Assembly: GCA_963802375.1 (NCBI GenBank)
Contig: CAWDIJ010000010.1
Span: 682,001-746,000 of the forward strand
DNA length: 64,000 nt
Reading direction: 5' to 3'
Origin: JACDAN01 sp963802375
GTDB taxonomy: Bacteria; Actinomycetota; Thermoleophilia; Gaiellales; Gaiellaceae
Of the stretch, positions 47,900 to 56,624 are shown piece by piece. Positions within the stretch are counted from its first letter, which is position 1; each line of letters starts with the position of its first letter. The notes under the pieces were generated by a model. That model did no database searches, had not been told where the DNA came from, and saw only the letters and a list, made by a program, of their open reading frames with translations. A program made the position numbers and the translations under genes.

Positions 47900-48844
47900 A
47901 TGCGCGTCGCCGCGATCGACCAGGGGACGAACACGACGCGACTGCTCGTCGCAGACGTCGACGACGCCACGGTCGAGGACGTGGTCGCGCGCACCGAGAT
48001 CACTCGGCTCGGCGAGGGGGTCGACGCGCGCCGCCGCCTCCTTCCCCTCCCCATCGCCCGTGTGCGAAACGTGCTCTCGGACTACCGCCGCGAGGCCGAG
48101 CAACTGGGCGCGGAGCGCGTCCTCCTGACGGCGACGAGCGCGGTCCGGGACTCCGAGAACGGCGAGGCTTTCCTGGGAGAGATCGAGTGGAGCTACGGCT
48201 TCACGACGCGGCTGCTCGGCGGCGAGGAGGAAGCCGATCTCACCTTCCGCGGCGTGACGAGCGACAGGCAGCTCGACCGGCCGACGCTGGTCCTCGACAT
48301 CGGCGGCGGCTCGACCGAGTTCGTCGTCGCCGGGCCGGACGGAGTGCGCTCCGGGCAGAGCGTCGACCTCGGCTCCGTCCGGCTGACCGAGAGGTTCCTG
48401 CGCAGCGATCCGCCCTCCGCGAGCGAGCTCGGCGCCTGCGCCAGACACGTCGCGGCGTCGATCCCGGACGATCTCGTCGTCGACGACGCGATCGGCGTCG
48501 CAGGGACGGTCACCAGCCTCGCGGCGATCGAGCTCGGCATGCACGAGTACGACCGAGATCGGATCCACGGGCACCGCCTGACGCTCGAGGCGATCGAGCG
48601 CGAAGTCGATCGCCTGGCGCAGATGCCGCTCGCGGAGCGGGCGCAGGTGACCGGTCTCCATCCCGACCGGGCGCCGGTGATCGTTGCCGGCGGGATCATC
48701 GTGCGCGAGACGCTGAGCCGGCTCGGCCTCGACGCATTGACGGTCAGCGAGCGCGACATCCTCCACGGCATCGCGCTCGAGGCGGCGCAGCTGCCGGCGC
48801 CCGTCGAGGGTGACGCGCCGCCGGGCGCCTACACCTGCTGCTAG
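47900..48844 (+). CDS. ppx: Ppx/GppA-family exopolyphosphatase
   Basis: A 314-residue sugar-kinase-fold phosphohydrolase. VAAIDQGTNTTRLLVAD is the phosphate-1 loop (usually DxGTNS; Gln and Thr are minor changes), TSAVRDSENG follows, and VLDIGGGSTEFVV is the phosphate-2 loop. It probably hydrolyses polyphosphate or pppGpp; the short length lacks the extra C-terminal domains of E. coli Ppx. It starts at ATG 47900 next to msrA. Its stop lies in CTAG 48841-48844, shared with the convergent CBS gene. Confidence 0.92.
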   Translation: MRVAAIDQGTNTTRLLVADVDDATVEDVVARTEITRLGEGVDARRRLLPLPIARVRNVLSDYRREAEQLGAERVLLTATSAVRDSENGEAFLGEIEWSYGFTTRLLGGEEEADLTFRGVTSDRQLDRPTLVLDIGGGSTEFVVAGPDGVRSGQSVDLGSVRLTERFLRSDPPSASELGACARHVAASIPDDLVVDDAIGVAGTVTSLAAIELGMHEYDRDRIHGHRLTLEAIEREVDRLAQMPLAERAQVTGLHPDRAPVIVAGGIIVRETLSRLGLDALTVSERDILHGIALEAAQLPAPVEGDAPPGAYTCC

Positions 48845-49248
48845 ACGAGCTCCGGATCGGCCTGCGGTGGTTCGTCCTCGGCCAGCCGGCGCTGGAGGCC
48901 GCTTCGCGAGAGGACTCCCACCAACCGCTCGCCTTCGACGACTGGAACCCGCTCGGCGTCCTTCTCCTCCATGAACCGGAAGGCCTGGTCGACGGGCATC
49001 TCGGCATCGATCGTCCAGTGCGGCTCTTCGGCGATCTCGCCGACCGGCGTCTCGCGGGGGCTTCGGCCCGTCGCGACCACCTCGCGGACGAGTGTCTTCC
49101 GCGTGACGACACCGACGAAGCGGTCTCCGTCGCAGACGAAGACCGCCCGCACTTCCGGCCGGGCAAGCGCCTGGCCGGCGTCCTGCGCGCTGTCACCCAC
49201 CTCGAGCGTCGGTGGGTCGGAGACCATCGCCTCGCGGACAATCGTCAC
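48841..49248 (-). CDS. CBS-domain pair protein
   Basis: A 135-residue stand-alone Bateman module: VREAMVSDPPTLEVGDSAQD and GVVTRKTLVREVV form CBS1; DAEMPVDQAFRFMEEKDAERVPVV and GVLSRSGLQRRL form CBS2. Such proteins bind adenosine nucleotides and regulate partners. GTG 49248 overlaps the gdhA stop (GTGA), so it is the coupled downstream gene of glutamate dehydrogenase and may sense energy charge for it; that link is inference. Confidence 0.92.
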   Translation of the reverse strand: MTIVREAMVSDPPTLEVGDSAQDAGQALARPEVRAVFVCDGDRFVGVVTRKTLVREVVATGRSPRETPVGEIAEEPHWTIDAEMPVDQAFRFMEEKDAERVPVVEGERLVGVLSRSGLQRRLAEDEPPQADPELV

Positions 49249-50522
49249 GGGTAGATCCCGCGCGCCGTGAGCGCGCCCGCGACCTCCCGGATGGCGGCAA
49301 CGAGTGCGGCCTGCCGCTGGGTGACACCGAGCTGGTCGGACAGATCCCAGACCCGGTCGAACGCGTCACCGAGCTGCTCGGCGAGCTTGTCCCGGATCTC
49401 GTCGCGCCCCCAGAACAGCCGCCCGAGATCCTGCACCCACTCGAAGTAGGAGACGGTGACGCCGCCGGCGTTCGTGAGGATGTCCGGCAGGACGACGATC
49501 CCGCGCTCGGCGAGGATCGCGTCGGCCTCGACCGTCGTCGGCCCGTTCGCGCCCTCCGCGACCATCTTCGCCTCGATCCGACCGACGTTGTCGGCCGTGA
49601 CCTGATCCTCGAGCGCCGCGAGGACGAGGATGTCGCACGGGAGCTCTAGGAGGTCCGAGTTCGAGACGTGCTGGGCGTCGGGGTAGCCGTCGAGCGAGCC
49701 CTGCTCCTCGATCCAGGCGTCCACTGCGGCCAGGTCCAGTCCGGCCTCGGAGTGGACCCCTCCGGAGATGTCCGAAACGGCCATCACCCGGGCACCGCGG
49801 ACCGCGAGCTCGTGGGCGGCGACACCGCCGACGTTTCCGTAACCCTGGACGACACAGCGTTGCTCGCCGAGGTCCCAGCCGAGGCGTGCACACGCGCGCT
49901 CGACGACCATCACGACGCCGGCGCCCGTCGCCTCGCGGCGGAAGACGGAGCCGCCGATCGAGACCGGCTTTCCGGTCACGATCTCGGGCACCGCATAGCC
50001 CTCGACCATCGAGTACGTGTCCATGATCCAGGCCATGGTCTTCTCATTCGTGGCCATGTCCGGGGCGGGGATGTCCTCCTCGGGCCCGATGATGGGCCGG
50101 AGCTCGATCGTGTAGCGGCGGGTCATCCGCTCGAGCTCACCCATGGACAGCTCTCGCGGGTTGCAGCGAATTCCGCCCTTCGCGCCGCCATAGGGGATCC
50201 GCAGCAGCGCGCACTTCCACGTCATCCACATCGCCAGCGCGGTGCATTCGCCGAGGGAGACGTGCGGGTCGTAGCGGAGGCCGCCCTTCGTCGGCCCCAG
50301 CACCGTCGAGTGCTGAACCCGGTAACCGGGGAGCACCTGTAGCGTTCCGTCGTCCCGCCGGACCGGCACCGACATCATCACGGCGCGTTCCGGGTAGCGC
50401 AGGCGCTCGGCGACGTCCTCTTCGACATCGGCGTGCTCGAGCCCCTGCTCGAACTGCGCGATCGCCATCCGGAAGAGCGGCGAATCCCACTCCAGGGCGG
50501 CCTGTTCGACATCGAGCGCCAC
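49245..50522 (-). CDS. gdhA: Glu/Leu/Phe/Val dehydrogenase (glutamate dehydrogenase)
   Basis: A 425-residue hexameric-type glutamate dehydrogenase interconverting glutamate and 2-oxoglutarate plus ammonium. Substrate-binding PTKGGLRYDP and catalytic Lys region RIPYGGAKGGIRCNP are intact; GYGNVGGVAAHELA is the NAD(P) loop; EGANGPTT and LTNAGGVTVSYFEW are family hallmarks. GTG 50522 has TAGACT ending 9 nt upstream; that hexamer begins with the stop codon of the NfeD-like gene. It links to ammonium metabolism, as does the Amt-kinase operon. Confidence 0.95.
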   Translation of the reverse strand: MALDVEQAALEWDSPLFRMAIAQFEQGLEHADVEEDVAERLRYPERAVMMSVPVRRDDGTLQVLPGYRVQHSTVLGPTKGGLRYDPHVSLGECTALAMWMTWKCALLRIPYGGAKGGIRCNPRELSMGELERMTRRYTIELRPIIGPEEDIPAPDMATNEKTMAWIMDTYSMVEGYAVPEIVTGKPVSIGGSVFRREATGAGVVMVVERACARLGWDLGEQRCVVQGYGNVGGVAAHELAVRGARVMAVSDISGGVHSEAGLDLAAVDAWIEEQGSLDGYPDAQHVSNSDLLELPCDILVLAALEDQVTADNVGRIEAKMVAEGANGPTTVEADAILAERGIVVLPDILTNAGGVTVSYFEWVQDLGRLFWGRDEIRDKLAEQLGDAFDRVWDLSDQLGVTQRQAALVAAIREVAGALTARGIYP

Positions 50523-50534
50523 GGGCCGCAGAGT

Positions 50535-50873
50535 CTAGTTCGGGGTCTTCGAGGCCTTCCGCACGACGAGGAGCAGCTCCGGGTCGAGCCGCTCGACCAC
50601 GACCTCGTCGCCGATGTCGGCACCCTCCTCGCAGCGTGCCCGCCAGAGCTCGCCGGCGACGCGCACCTGCCCGTCGGGCCGGCAGGCCGCCACCACGACG
50701 CCGCGGGATCCGGGCAGCGCCTCGGCGCCTGTGACGGCCTTCCGTCGCTTCGAGAGCCAGAACCAGAACCCGGTCTCCCCCACCTCGAAGACCAGCGCCG
50801 CAGCTACGAGCGCGATTCCCCAGCCCGTCGGCAGCCACAGGACGGCGACGACGATGGCCAGGACGAGGAGCAA
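50535..50873 (-). CDS. NfeD-like short membrane protein
   Basis: A 112-residue protein with two hydrophobic segments (LLVLAIVVAVLWLPTGWGIA and ALVAAALVFEVGETGFWFW) and a C-terminal OB-fold-like domain (GVVVAACRPDGQVRVAGELW; ADIGDEVVVERLDPELLLVV). This matches the short NfeDb-type proteins, usually encoded next to flotillin or stomatin genes, neither of which is present here. The only start is TTG 50873, 13 nt after the tRNA-Leu 3' end, without an obvious ribosome site. Confidence 0.75.
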   Translation of the reverse strand: MLLVLAIVVAVLWLPTGWGIALVAAALVFEVGETGFWFWLSKRRKAVTGAEALPGSRGVVVAACRPDGQVRVAGELWRARCEEGADIGDEVVVERLDPELLLVVRKASKTPN

Positions 50874-50886
50874 CGGATCAGTGAGG

Positions 50887-50974
50887 TGCCGGGGGCGGGA
50901 CTCGAACCCGCACGCCCCCGTAGGGGACAGCTGATTTTAAGTCAGCCGCGTATAGCCAGTTTCGCCACCCCGGC
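50887..50974 (-). tRNA. tRNA-Leu (anticodon TAA)
   Basis: An 88-nt class II tRNA on minus. Acceptor GCCGGGG/CCCCGGC with A73, D-arm with GGCGAAACTGGCTATACGC, anticodon loop CTTAAAA (TAA) in GCTGA/TCAGC, long variable arm TGTCCCCTACGGGGGCG, and T-arm GCGGG-TTCGAGT-CCCGC. CC but not CCA is encoded after A73. TATCCT (50986-50981) ends 6 nt before the mature 5' end. It sits between two same-strand genes and may be cotranscribed with the NfeD-like gene. Confidence 0.95.
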
Positions 50975-50990
50975 CGGCCAAGGATAGGCG

Positions 50991-51677
50991 CTACTGGTTG
51001 CCCGGCTCGAGGTTCTCGCGGCGGAAGCAGCCCTGCTCGATGTCGTTCTTGCACGACTCGGGCCCGGCGAAGCCGAACTCCTCGATGAACGTGTCGAAGA
51101 CCTCCTCGTCGAAGGTCCTGCCCTTCGCGATGTGCGTCCAGGCCGTGACCGCGATCTGGTCGCCGAGCCGGTCGTCGGGAGCCATGATCAGGCCCCTGGG
51201 ATCCCGGTTGTAGTAGTCCTGCATCTGGGCGATCTTGTCCGCCGTTACGTCCGGCCCGTAGAAGATCCCGATCGCGCCGTGCTCGAGGTTGTGGACGTAG
51301 TTGATCTCGGAGACCTGCTGGTCGTAGACGCCGTAGACGACCGTTTGGTTCGAGTGCGGGCCGCTCGTCCCGGGCGTGGTGTTGTACTTGAAGCTCGCCT
51401 CGAGCTCTGGAACGTGGTCCCGTCCCTGGCTCGTCGTCTTCTGGTACGTCCACCCGGCGCCTCTGATCGTCGCGACCGCGCCCTCGGCGCTCTCGGTGTC
51501 GTCGCCGCCTCCCATCAGCGCGAAGATCCCGATGACGAGAGCGAGCATGACGAAGCCAGAGGCACCGATCACGTACAGGAGCTTCCTGTTCCGCGAATCG
51601 TCGCGCGGAGTCGCCCGCTGCTTCGGTGCCTGCACCGCGCGCTTCGGCGGTGGTGGTGTCTTGACTTTCCTGGCCAT
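50991..51677 (-). CDS. DUF3105 membrane-anchored protein
   Basis: A 228-residue protein. A basic Pro-rich cytoplasmic start is followed by one transmembrane helix (~33-55, LLYVIGASGFVMLALVIGIF). The external domain contains YNTTPGTSGPH, YVHNLEHGAIGIFY and ITAWTHI-like segments that define DUF3105, a family of unknown function in which the His residues suggest a metal site. TACCAT ends 11 nt before ATG 51677. It is divergent from a GNAT gene. Confidence 0.85.
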   Translation of the reverse strand: MARKVKTPPPPKRAVQAPKQRATPRDDSRNRKLLYVIGASGFVMLALVIGIFALMGGGDDTESAEGAVATIRGAGWTYQKTTSQGRDHVPELEASFKYNTTPGTSGPHSNQTVVYGVYDQQVSEINYVHNLEHGAIGIFYGPDVTADKIAQMQDYYNRDPRGLIMAPDDRLGDQIAVTAWTHIAKGRTFDEEVFDTFIEEFGFAGPESCKNDIEQGCFRRENLEPGNQ

Positions 51678-51720
51678 CTCGCGCGCGGATGGTAGCTACG
51701 GCGACCGTAGACTCGGCGCC

Positions 51721-52230
51721 GTGACCGTCCGTCTCGAGCCGTGGGGCAAGGACGACTTTCCGCTGCTGGAACGGCTGCTCGGCGACCCCCGGATGACCGA
51801 ACATCTCGGCGGGCCGGAGAGCCACGAGAAACTGGTCGACCGGCAGGGCCGCTACGAACGGCTCGCCGACTCCGGCAAGGGCCGGATGCTGAAGATCGTC
51901 GACGAGGGCTCCGGCGAGCCGGCCGGCTCCGTGGGCTACTGGGAGCGCGAGTGGGCCGGCGGAGAGGTCTACGAGACCGGCTGGTCTGTGCTGCCCGAGT
52001 TCCAGGGGCGCGGCATCGCCGGCGCGGGAACTGCCCTGGCGATCGAACTGGCCCGTGCGGAGCGGAAGCACCGGTTCCTGCACGCGTTTCCATCCGTGGA
52101 GAACCTCCCGTCGAACGCGATCTGCCGGAAGCTCGGCTTCACGCTTCTCGGCGAGTGCGACTTCGAGTACCCGAAAGGCCACCCGCTGCGGTGCAACGAC
52201 TGGCGTCTCGACCTGTTCGCGGGCGAGTAG
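51721..52230 (+). CDS. GNAT-family N-acetyltransferase (RimJ/RimL type)
   Basis: A 169-residue acetyltransferase. VRLEPWGKDDFPLLERLLGD starts the fold, ETGWSVLPEFQGRGIAGAG is the acetyl-CoA pyrophosphate loop (Q/RxxGxG/A), and SVENLPSNAICRKLGF is the late Asn motif typical of the RimJ/RimL group. The acceptor is unknown. GTG 51721 has TAGACT ending 7 nt upstream and no Shine-Dalgarno sequence. Confidence 0.9.
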   Translation: MTVRLEPWGKDDFPLLERLLGDPRMTEHLGGPESHEKLVDRQGRYERLADSGKGRMLKIVDEGSGEPAGSVGYWEREWAGGEVYETGWSVLPEFQGRGIAGAGTALAIELARAERKHRFLHAFPSVENLPSNAICRKLGFTLLGECDFEYPKGHPLRCNDWRLDLFAGE

Positions 52231-52280
52231 CCGCCGCATCACCCATACTCTTCGGCTGCCGCAACGATTGGAGGAGAGAG

Positions 52281-52481
52281 ATGAGCTTTCTCGACAAGCT
52301 GCTCGGCCGGAGCAAGCAGGCTGCCGGCGACATGAAGGACGACCCTGAGATGCGCGCGGAAGGGATGCACCAGGAGGCGGAGGGTGCCGCCGAGGATCGT
52401 GCGGAACAGGCGGAGGACATGGCGCAGGAGGCGCGCGAGGACGCGGCCACGCACCGGGCGGAGCGCGAAGACCCGATGTAG
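52281..52481 (+). CDS. small acidic helical protein (66 residues)
   Basis: A 66-residue highly charged protein, almost all helix-forming (E, A, D, R, Q, M). It starts MSFLDKLLGRSKQAAGDMKD, a short amphipathic helix that may touch membrane, followed by ~45 residues of Glu/Ala-rich sequence lacking aromatics. It resembles CsbD-like or late-embryogenesis-type stress proteins only in composition. GGAGGAGAG lies 5 nt before the ATG, so it should be well translated. No function is assigned. Confidence 0.72.
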   Translation: MSFLDKLLGRSKQAAGDMKDDPEMRAEGMHQEAEGAAEDRAEQAEDMAQEAREDAATHRAEREDPM

Positions 52482-52553
52482 AGCGACGGTCGGGGCGGCG
52501 CGGTTGCGTCGCCCCGATGTCGTCCGACCCCATCTCTAGCGTTTCTAAGTCCT

Positions 52554-53582
52554 ATGGGGACTGTCTTGCTCACCCTTGGTTTGGCCGCGGCCGTCGCGAT
52601 CGCCGGCACCGTTGTCCTGCGGACGATCCGCGAGCTGATCGAGAGCCGGCTCGGCTCTGTCGAGGAGCGCTTCGACCGCCGCCTCTCCGAAGCGCACGAG
52701 GGCTTCGACCGCCGGCTCGAAAGCCTCGACGGCCGGCTCCTCTCGAGCCAGCAGACCGCCGGGCAGACGGCGAGCGATATCGTCGAGCGGCTCGGCAAGC
52801 TGGACGGCGCGGCCGCACAGATGATCCAGCGCGCCACTGACCTTGCGCGCCTCGACCAGGCACTACGGCCGCCCAAGGCGCGCGGTGGCGTCGGCGAAAT
52901 CCTGCTGGCGAACCTCCTGCGGGACATGCTCCCAGCGGATGCCTACAAGCTGCAGCACACCTTCCGCTCCGGCGAGCGGGTTGACGCGCTGATCCGGGTC
53001 GACAAGCTGCTCCCGGTTGACGCGAAATTCCCGCTGGACAACTTCGAGCGCCTCGTCAACGCTCAGGACGACGGAGAGCGTGAGCTCCACGAGAAGGCGT
53101 TCGGACGCGACGTCAAGCTCCAGGTGGACGCGATCGCAACCAAGTACATCCGGCCCGAGGAAGGGACGTTCGACTTCGCGTTCATGTACCTGCCGTCGGA
53201 GTCGATCTACTACGAGGTCGTCTGCGGCAAGACGGGATCGCTGTCGGCGTACGCGCTCTCAAAGCGGGTCTTCCCCGTGTCGCCGAACACATTCCACGCC
53301 TACCTCGTGATGGTCACGCAGGGCCTCCGGGCACTGCAGATCGAGCGTCACGCCGAGGACGTGATGGCGTTCTGCACGACGCTAGGCAAGGACTTCGAGC
53401 GGTTCCACGACGAGTTCCGGAAGCTCGGTACCCACCTCGGGAACGCTCAGACGAAATACGCTGAGGCGGACCGGCGCGCGGCGCGTCTCGGCGCGAACCT
53501 CGAGCGGGCAACCGAGTGGGAGACTGACGAGCTCGAAGTCGCGGATGCGAAGGAGCTTCCGCGCGCTCTCGACGCGGCGTAG
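52554..53582 (+). CDS. rmuC: RmuC-family DNA recombination protein
   Basis: A 342-residue protein. An N-terminal membrane helix (~2-22) is followed by a coiled coil (~25-105, SRLGSVEERFDRRLSEAHEG) and the RmuC nuclease-like core (~110-300): RGGVGEILLANLLRDMLP, DALIRVDKLLPVDAKFPLDN and DFAFMYLPSESIYYEVV. RmuC limits inverted-repeat recombination and has a predicted PD-(D/E)XK-like fold with these D and K residues. ATG 52554 has TAGCGT ending 11 nt upstream. Confidence 0.93.
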   Translation: MGTVLLTLGLAAAVAIAGTVVLRTIRELIESRLGSVEERFDRRLSEAHEGFDRRLESLDGRLLSSQQTAGQTASDIVERLGKLDGAAAQMIQRATDLARLDQALRPPKARGGVGEILLANLLRDMLPADAYKLQHTFRSGERVDALIRVDKLLPVDAKFPLDNFERLVNAQDDGERELHEKAFGRDVKLQVDAIATKYIRPEEGTFDFAFMYLPSESIYYEVVCGKTGSLSAYALSKRVFPVSPNTFHAYLVMVTQGLRALQIERHAEDVMAFCTTLGKDFERFHDEFRKLGTHLGNAQTKYAEADRRAARLGANLERATEWETDELEVADAKELPRALDAA

Positions 53583-53601
53583 CGGTCCATAGAATCGAGG
53601 T

Positions 53602-56364
53602 GTGGCCGCCGCCGATGCCTCCGGAGTTCGTTCGACGCTCGACGTCGGGGGCCAGAGCTACGAGATCCACCGGCTGGCGCCGCTCCAGGAGCGCTTCGAC
53701 GTCGAGCGCCTCCCGTACACGCTGAAGATCCTCCTCGAGAACGTCCTGCGCACCTCGACCGAGGAGCACGTCCAGGCAGTTGCCGAGTGGGTCGCGAAGG
53801 ACGATCCGTCGCGGGAGATCTCCTTCACGCCGGCACGCGTGATCCACCAGGACTTCACCGGCGTGCCGGCGATCGTCGACCTCGCCGCGATGCGGCACGC
53901 GATGCACGGGCTCGGCGGCGACGCCGCAAAGACGAATCCACAGCTACCCGCCGAGCTCGTGATCGACCACTCGGTGCAGGTCGACGCGTTCGCGAACCGC
54001 ATGGCGATGCGCGTCAACACGGATCGGGAGTACGAGCGGAACCGCGAGCGCTACGCGTTCCTCCGCTGGGGCCAGCAGGCATTCGACGACCTCAAGGTCG
54101 TCCCGCCCGAGACGGGGATCGTCCACCAGGTGAACCTCGAATACCTCGGCCGCGTCGTCGAGGCGCGCGACGGTCAGGCCTATCCGGACACGCTGCTCGG
54201 CACCGACTCGCACACGACGATGATCAACGGCCTCGGCGTCCTCGGCTGGGGTGTCGGCGGAATCGAAGCCGAGGCCGCGATGCTCGGCGAGTCGGTCTCG
54301 ATGCTCGTCCCGCAGGTGGTCGGCTTCCGGCTCAGTGGCGCGCTGCGCGAGGGAGCGACGGCGACGGACCTCGTCCTCACCGTGACCCAGATCCTCCGCC
54401 AGACCGGCGTCGTCGGGAAGTTCGTGGAGTACTTCGGCGCCGGCGTCTCCAACCTGCCGCTCGCCGACCGGGCGACGATCGGGAACATGTCTCCCGAGTA
54501 CGGCGCGACGTGCGGCTTCTTCCCCGTCGACGAGGTCACGCTCGAATACCTGCGTCTGACGGGACGAGAAGAACACCGAATCGCGCTCGTAGAGGCGTAC
54601 TGCAAGGAGAACCTGCTCTGGCACGACCCCGAGCACGACCCGACCTACTCGCAGGTCGTCGAGCTCGATCTCGGCGACGTCGAGCCCAGCCTCGCCGGAC
54701 CGCGCCGCCCGCAGGACCGCGTGCCGCTGACCGAGGCCAAGCGCTCCTTCCTCGGCGCGCTCGAGACCTTCGGCGTCGACTACGGAACTTCGCTCGACGA
54801 GCAGCTGGCGGAGACGTTCCCCGCCAGCGACCCGACCATCGAGCAGCATCCGCTGCACGACGGCGCCTCGGAGCCGGACCCTCTGCCGGTTGCCGTGCCC
54901 GACGTCATCGTCGCCGAGCGGACGAAAGCGGTGCCGGTCGAGTACGACGGCGAGCAGTTCGAGCTCGAGCACGGCGCCGTGGTAATCGCGGCGATCACGA
55001 GCTGCACGAACACGTCGAACCCGAGCGTGATGGTCGCCGCCGGACTCGTCGCGAAGAAGGCTGCCGAGCGAGGGCTCCGGCGCAAGCCGTGGGTCAAGTC
55101 GAGCCTCGCCCCCGGCTCCAAGGTCGTGACCGAGTACTACGAGCGCGCCGGCCTGACGGAGCACCTGGAGACGCTCGGCTTCCACACCGTCGGCTACGGC
55201 TGCACGACCTGCATCGGGAACTCAGGCCCGCTGCCCGAGCCGATCTCCCAGGCTGTCTCCGACGGCGAGCTCGTCGTCTGCTCCGTCCTCTCCGGGAACC
55301 GGAACTTCGAAGCTCGTATCCATCCGGAGGTGAAGGCGAACTACCTCGCCTCTCCCCCGCTCGTGGTTGCGTACGCGCTTGCAGGGCGGATGGACATCGA
55401 TCTCACGACCGAGCCGATCGGACAGGGCAGCGACGGCGAGGACGTGTTCCTCAGCGACATCTGGCCCAGCACCGACGAGATCGCCGAGACGGTGAGGTCG
55501 GCCGTCCACGGAGACATGTTCCGGCGGACGTACGCAGACGTCTTCACCGGCGACGAGCGCTGGAGCTCGCTCGAGATCCCGGAGGGAGACCTGTACGACT
55601 GGCGCGAGGAGTCCACCTACGTCCGGCGCCCGCCCTACTTCGACGGCATGTCGCCCGAGCCTGGAACTGTCGAGGACATCCACGGCGCGCGCTGCCTCGT
55701 CCGTGTCGGCGACTCCGTCACCACCGACCACATCTCCCCCGCCGGCGCGATCAAGCCGGACGGGCCGGCGGGCAAGTACCTGATCGAGCACGGCGTCGAG
55801 CGCAAGGACTTCAACTCCTACGGGTCGCGGCGTGGAAACCACGAAGTGATGGTCCGGGGAACGTTCGCGAATGTCCGTCTGAAGAACCTGCTCGTGCCGG
55901 GCAGCGAGGGCACGTGGACCGTGCATGTCCCGAGCGGCGAGGAGATGACGATCTACGACGCCGCCGTCCGCTACGCCGAGGAGGGCACCCCGCTGGTCAT
56001 CATCGCCGGCAAGGAGTACGGCTCCGGCTCGTCACGCGACTGGGCCGCGAAGGGCCCGAAGCTCCTCGGCGTCCGCGCGGTGATCGCCGAGAGCTACGAG
56101 CGCATCCACCGCTCGAACCTCCTGATGATGGGAATCCTCCCGCTCCAGTTCCTCGACGGCGAGACCCCGGAGACGCTGGGCCTGACCGGCCGCGAGGAGT
56201 TCTCGGTCGAGGGAGTCGAGAACGGCGAGGCCCGGAAGGTCACGGTCCGGGCCGACGACAAGGAGTTCGAGGCACGCCTGCGGCTCGACACTCCGCGCGA
56301 GCGGGAGTACGTCCGCCACGGCGGCATCCTCCCGTACGTGCTGCGCCGCCTGCTCGCGGCGTAA
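53602..56364 (+). CDS. acnA: aconitate hydratase AcnA
   Basis: A 920-residue monomeric aconitase of the AcnA/IRP1 type that interconverts citrate and isocitrate in the TCA cycle. The three 4Fe-4S cluster cysteines lie in ITSCTNTSNPSVM and GYGCTTCIGNSGPL. DSHTTMINGLGVLGWGVGGIEAEA and the swivel domain with EYGSGSSRDWAAKG are intact. GTG 53602 has TAGAAT ending 6 nt upstream and no ribosome site, so a leaderless mRNA is likely. Convergent with the small coiled-coil gene, 6 bp apart. Confidence 0.97.
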   Translation: MAAADASGVRSTLDVGGQSYEIHRLAPLQERFDVERLPYTLKILLENVLRTSTEEHVQAVAEWVAKDDPSREISFTPARVIHQDFTGVPAIVDLAAMRHAMHGLGGDAAKTNPQLPAELVIDHSVQVDAFANRMAMRVNTDREYERNRERYAFLRWGQQAFDDLKVVPPETGIVHQVNLEYLGRVVEARDGQAYPDTLLGTDSHTTMINGLGVLGWGVGGIEAEAAMLGESVSMLVPQVVGFRLSGALREGATATDLVLTVTQILRQTGVVGKFVEYFGAGVSNLPLADRATIGNMSPEYGATCGFFPVDEVTLEYLRLTGREEHRIALVEAYCKENLLWHDPEHDPTYSQVVELDLGDVEPSLAGPRRPQDRVPLTEAKRSFLGALETFGVDYGTSLDEQLAETFPASDPTIEQHPLHDGASEPDPLPVAVPDVIVAERTKAVPVEYDGEQFELEHGAVVIAAITSCTNTSNPSVMVAAGLVAKKAAERGLRRKPWVKSSLAPGSKVVTEYYERAGLTEHLETLGFHTVGYGCTTCIGNSGPLPEPISQAVSDGELVVCSVLSGNRNFEARIHPEVKANYLASPPLVVAYALAGRMDIDLTTEPIGQGSDGEDVFLSDIWPSTDEIAETVRSAVHGDMFRRTYADVFTGDERWSSLEIPEGDLYDWREESTYVRRPPYFDGMSPEPGTVEDIHGARCLVRVGDSVTTDHISPAGAIKPDGPAGKYLIEHGVERKDFNSYGSRRGNHEVMVRGTFANVRLKNLLVPGSEGTWTVHVPSGEEMTIYDAAVRYAEEGTPLVIIAGKEYGSGSSRDWAAKGPKLLGVRAVIAESYERIHRSNLLMMGILPLQFLDGETPETLGLTGREEFSVEGVENGEARKVTVRADDKEFEARLRLDTPREREYVRHGGILPYVLRRLLAA

Positions 56365-56370
56365 GAGGTC

Positions 56371-56595
56371 TCAGACCGAGTCTCGGAGTGCGTTCGCCGC
56401 CGCTTGCAGGCGTTCGCTCACGTCGGTGAGCTCCTTGGCCGCCAGCTCGATCCGCTCCTGCTGGGTGTCCGAGCGCTCCCTCTGGCTCTCAGCACGCTGG
56501 GTGAGCGCCCGGAGCTGCTCCGCCATCTCCTCGACGGTTCGAGTCAGCGTCGCCAGCTGTCCGGCGACGCTCGCGATGTCCTCCTTCGTCGTCAT
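56371..56595 (-). CDS. small coiled-coil protein (74 residues)
   Basis: A 74-residue protein predicted to be one continuous helix with heptad pattern (ASVAGQLATLTRTVEEMAEQ, then LRALTQRAESQ, then LTDVSERLQAAANAL). No Cys, Trp or Pro. It may be an oligomeric adaptor; function is unknown. ATG 56595 has TAACAT ending 8 nt upstream, so it can be transcribed on its own, although it follows the baeRF gene by 29 bp on the same strand. Confidence 0.68.
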   Translation of the reverse strand: MTTKEDIASVAGQLATLTRTVEEMAEQLRALTQRAESQRERSDTQQERIELAAKELTDVSERLQAAANALRDSV

Positions 56596-56624
56596 CGCGG
56601 CAAATGTTACGCCCGTGGTTCCTT

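Noticed and set aside
53944..55185. Long open frames antisense to acnA and to many other genes
   Set aside because: In GC-rich DNA the opposite strand of real genes lacks stops. These frames have Arg/Pro/Asp-rich composition, no motifs and no start signals, while acnA is unmistakable.
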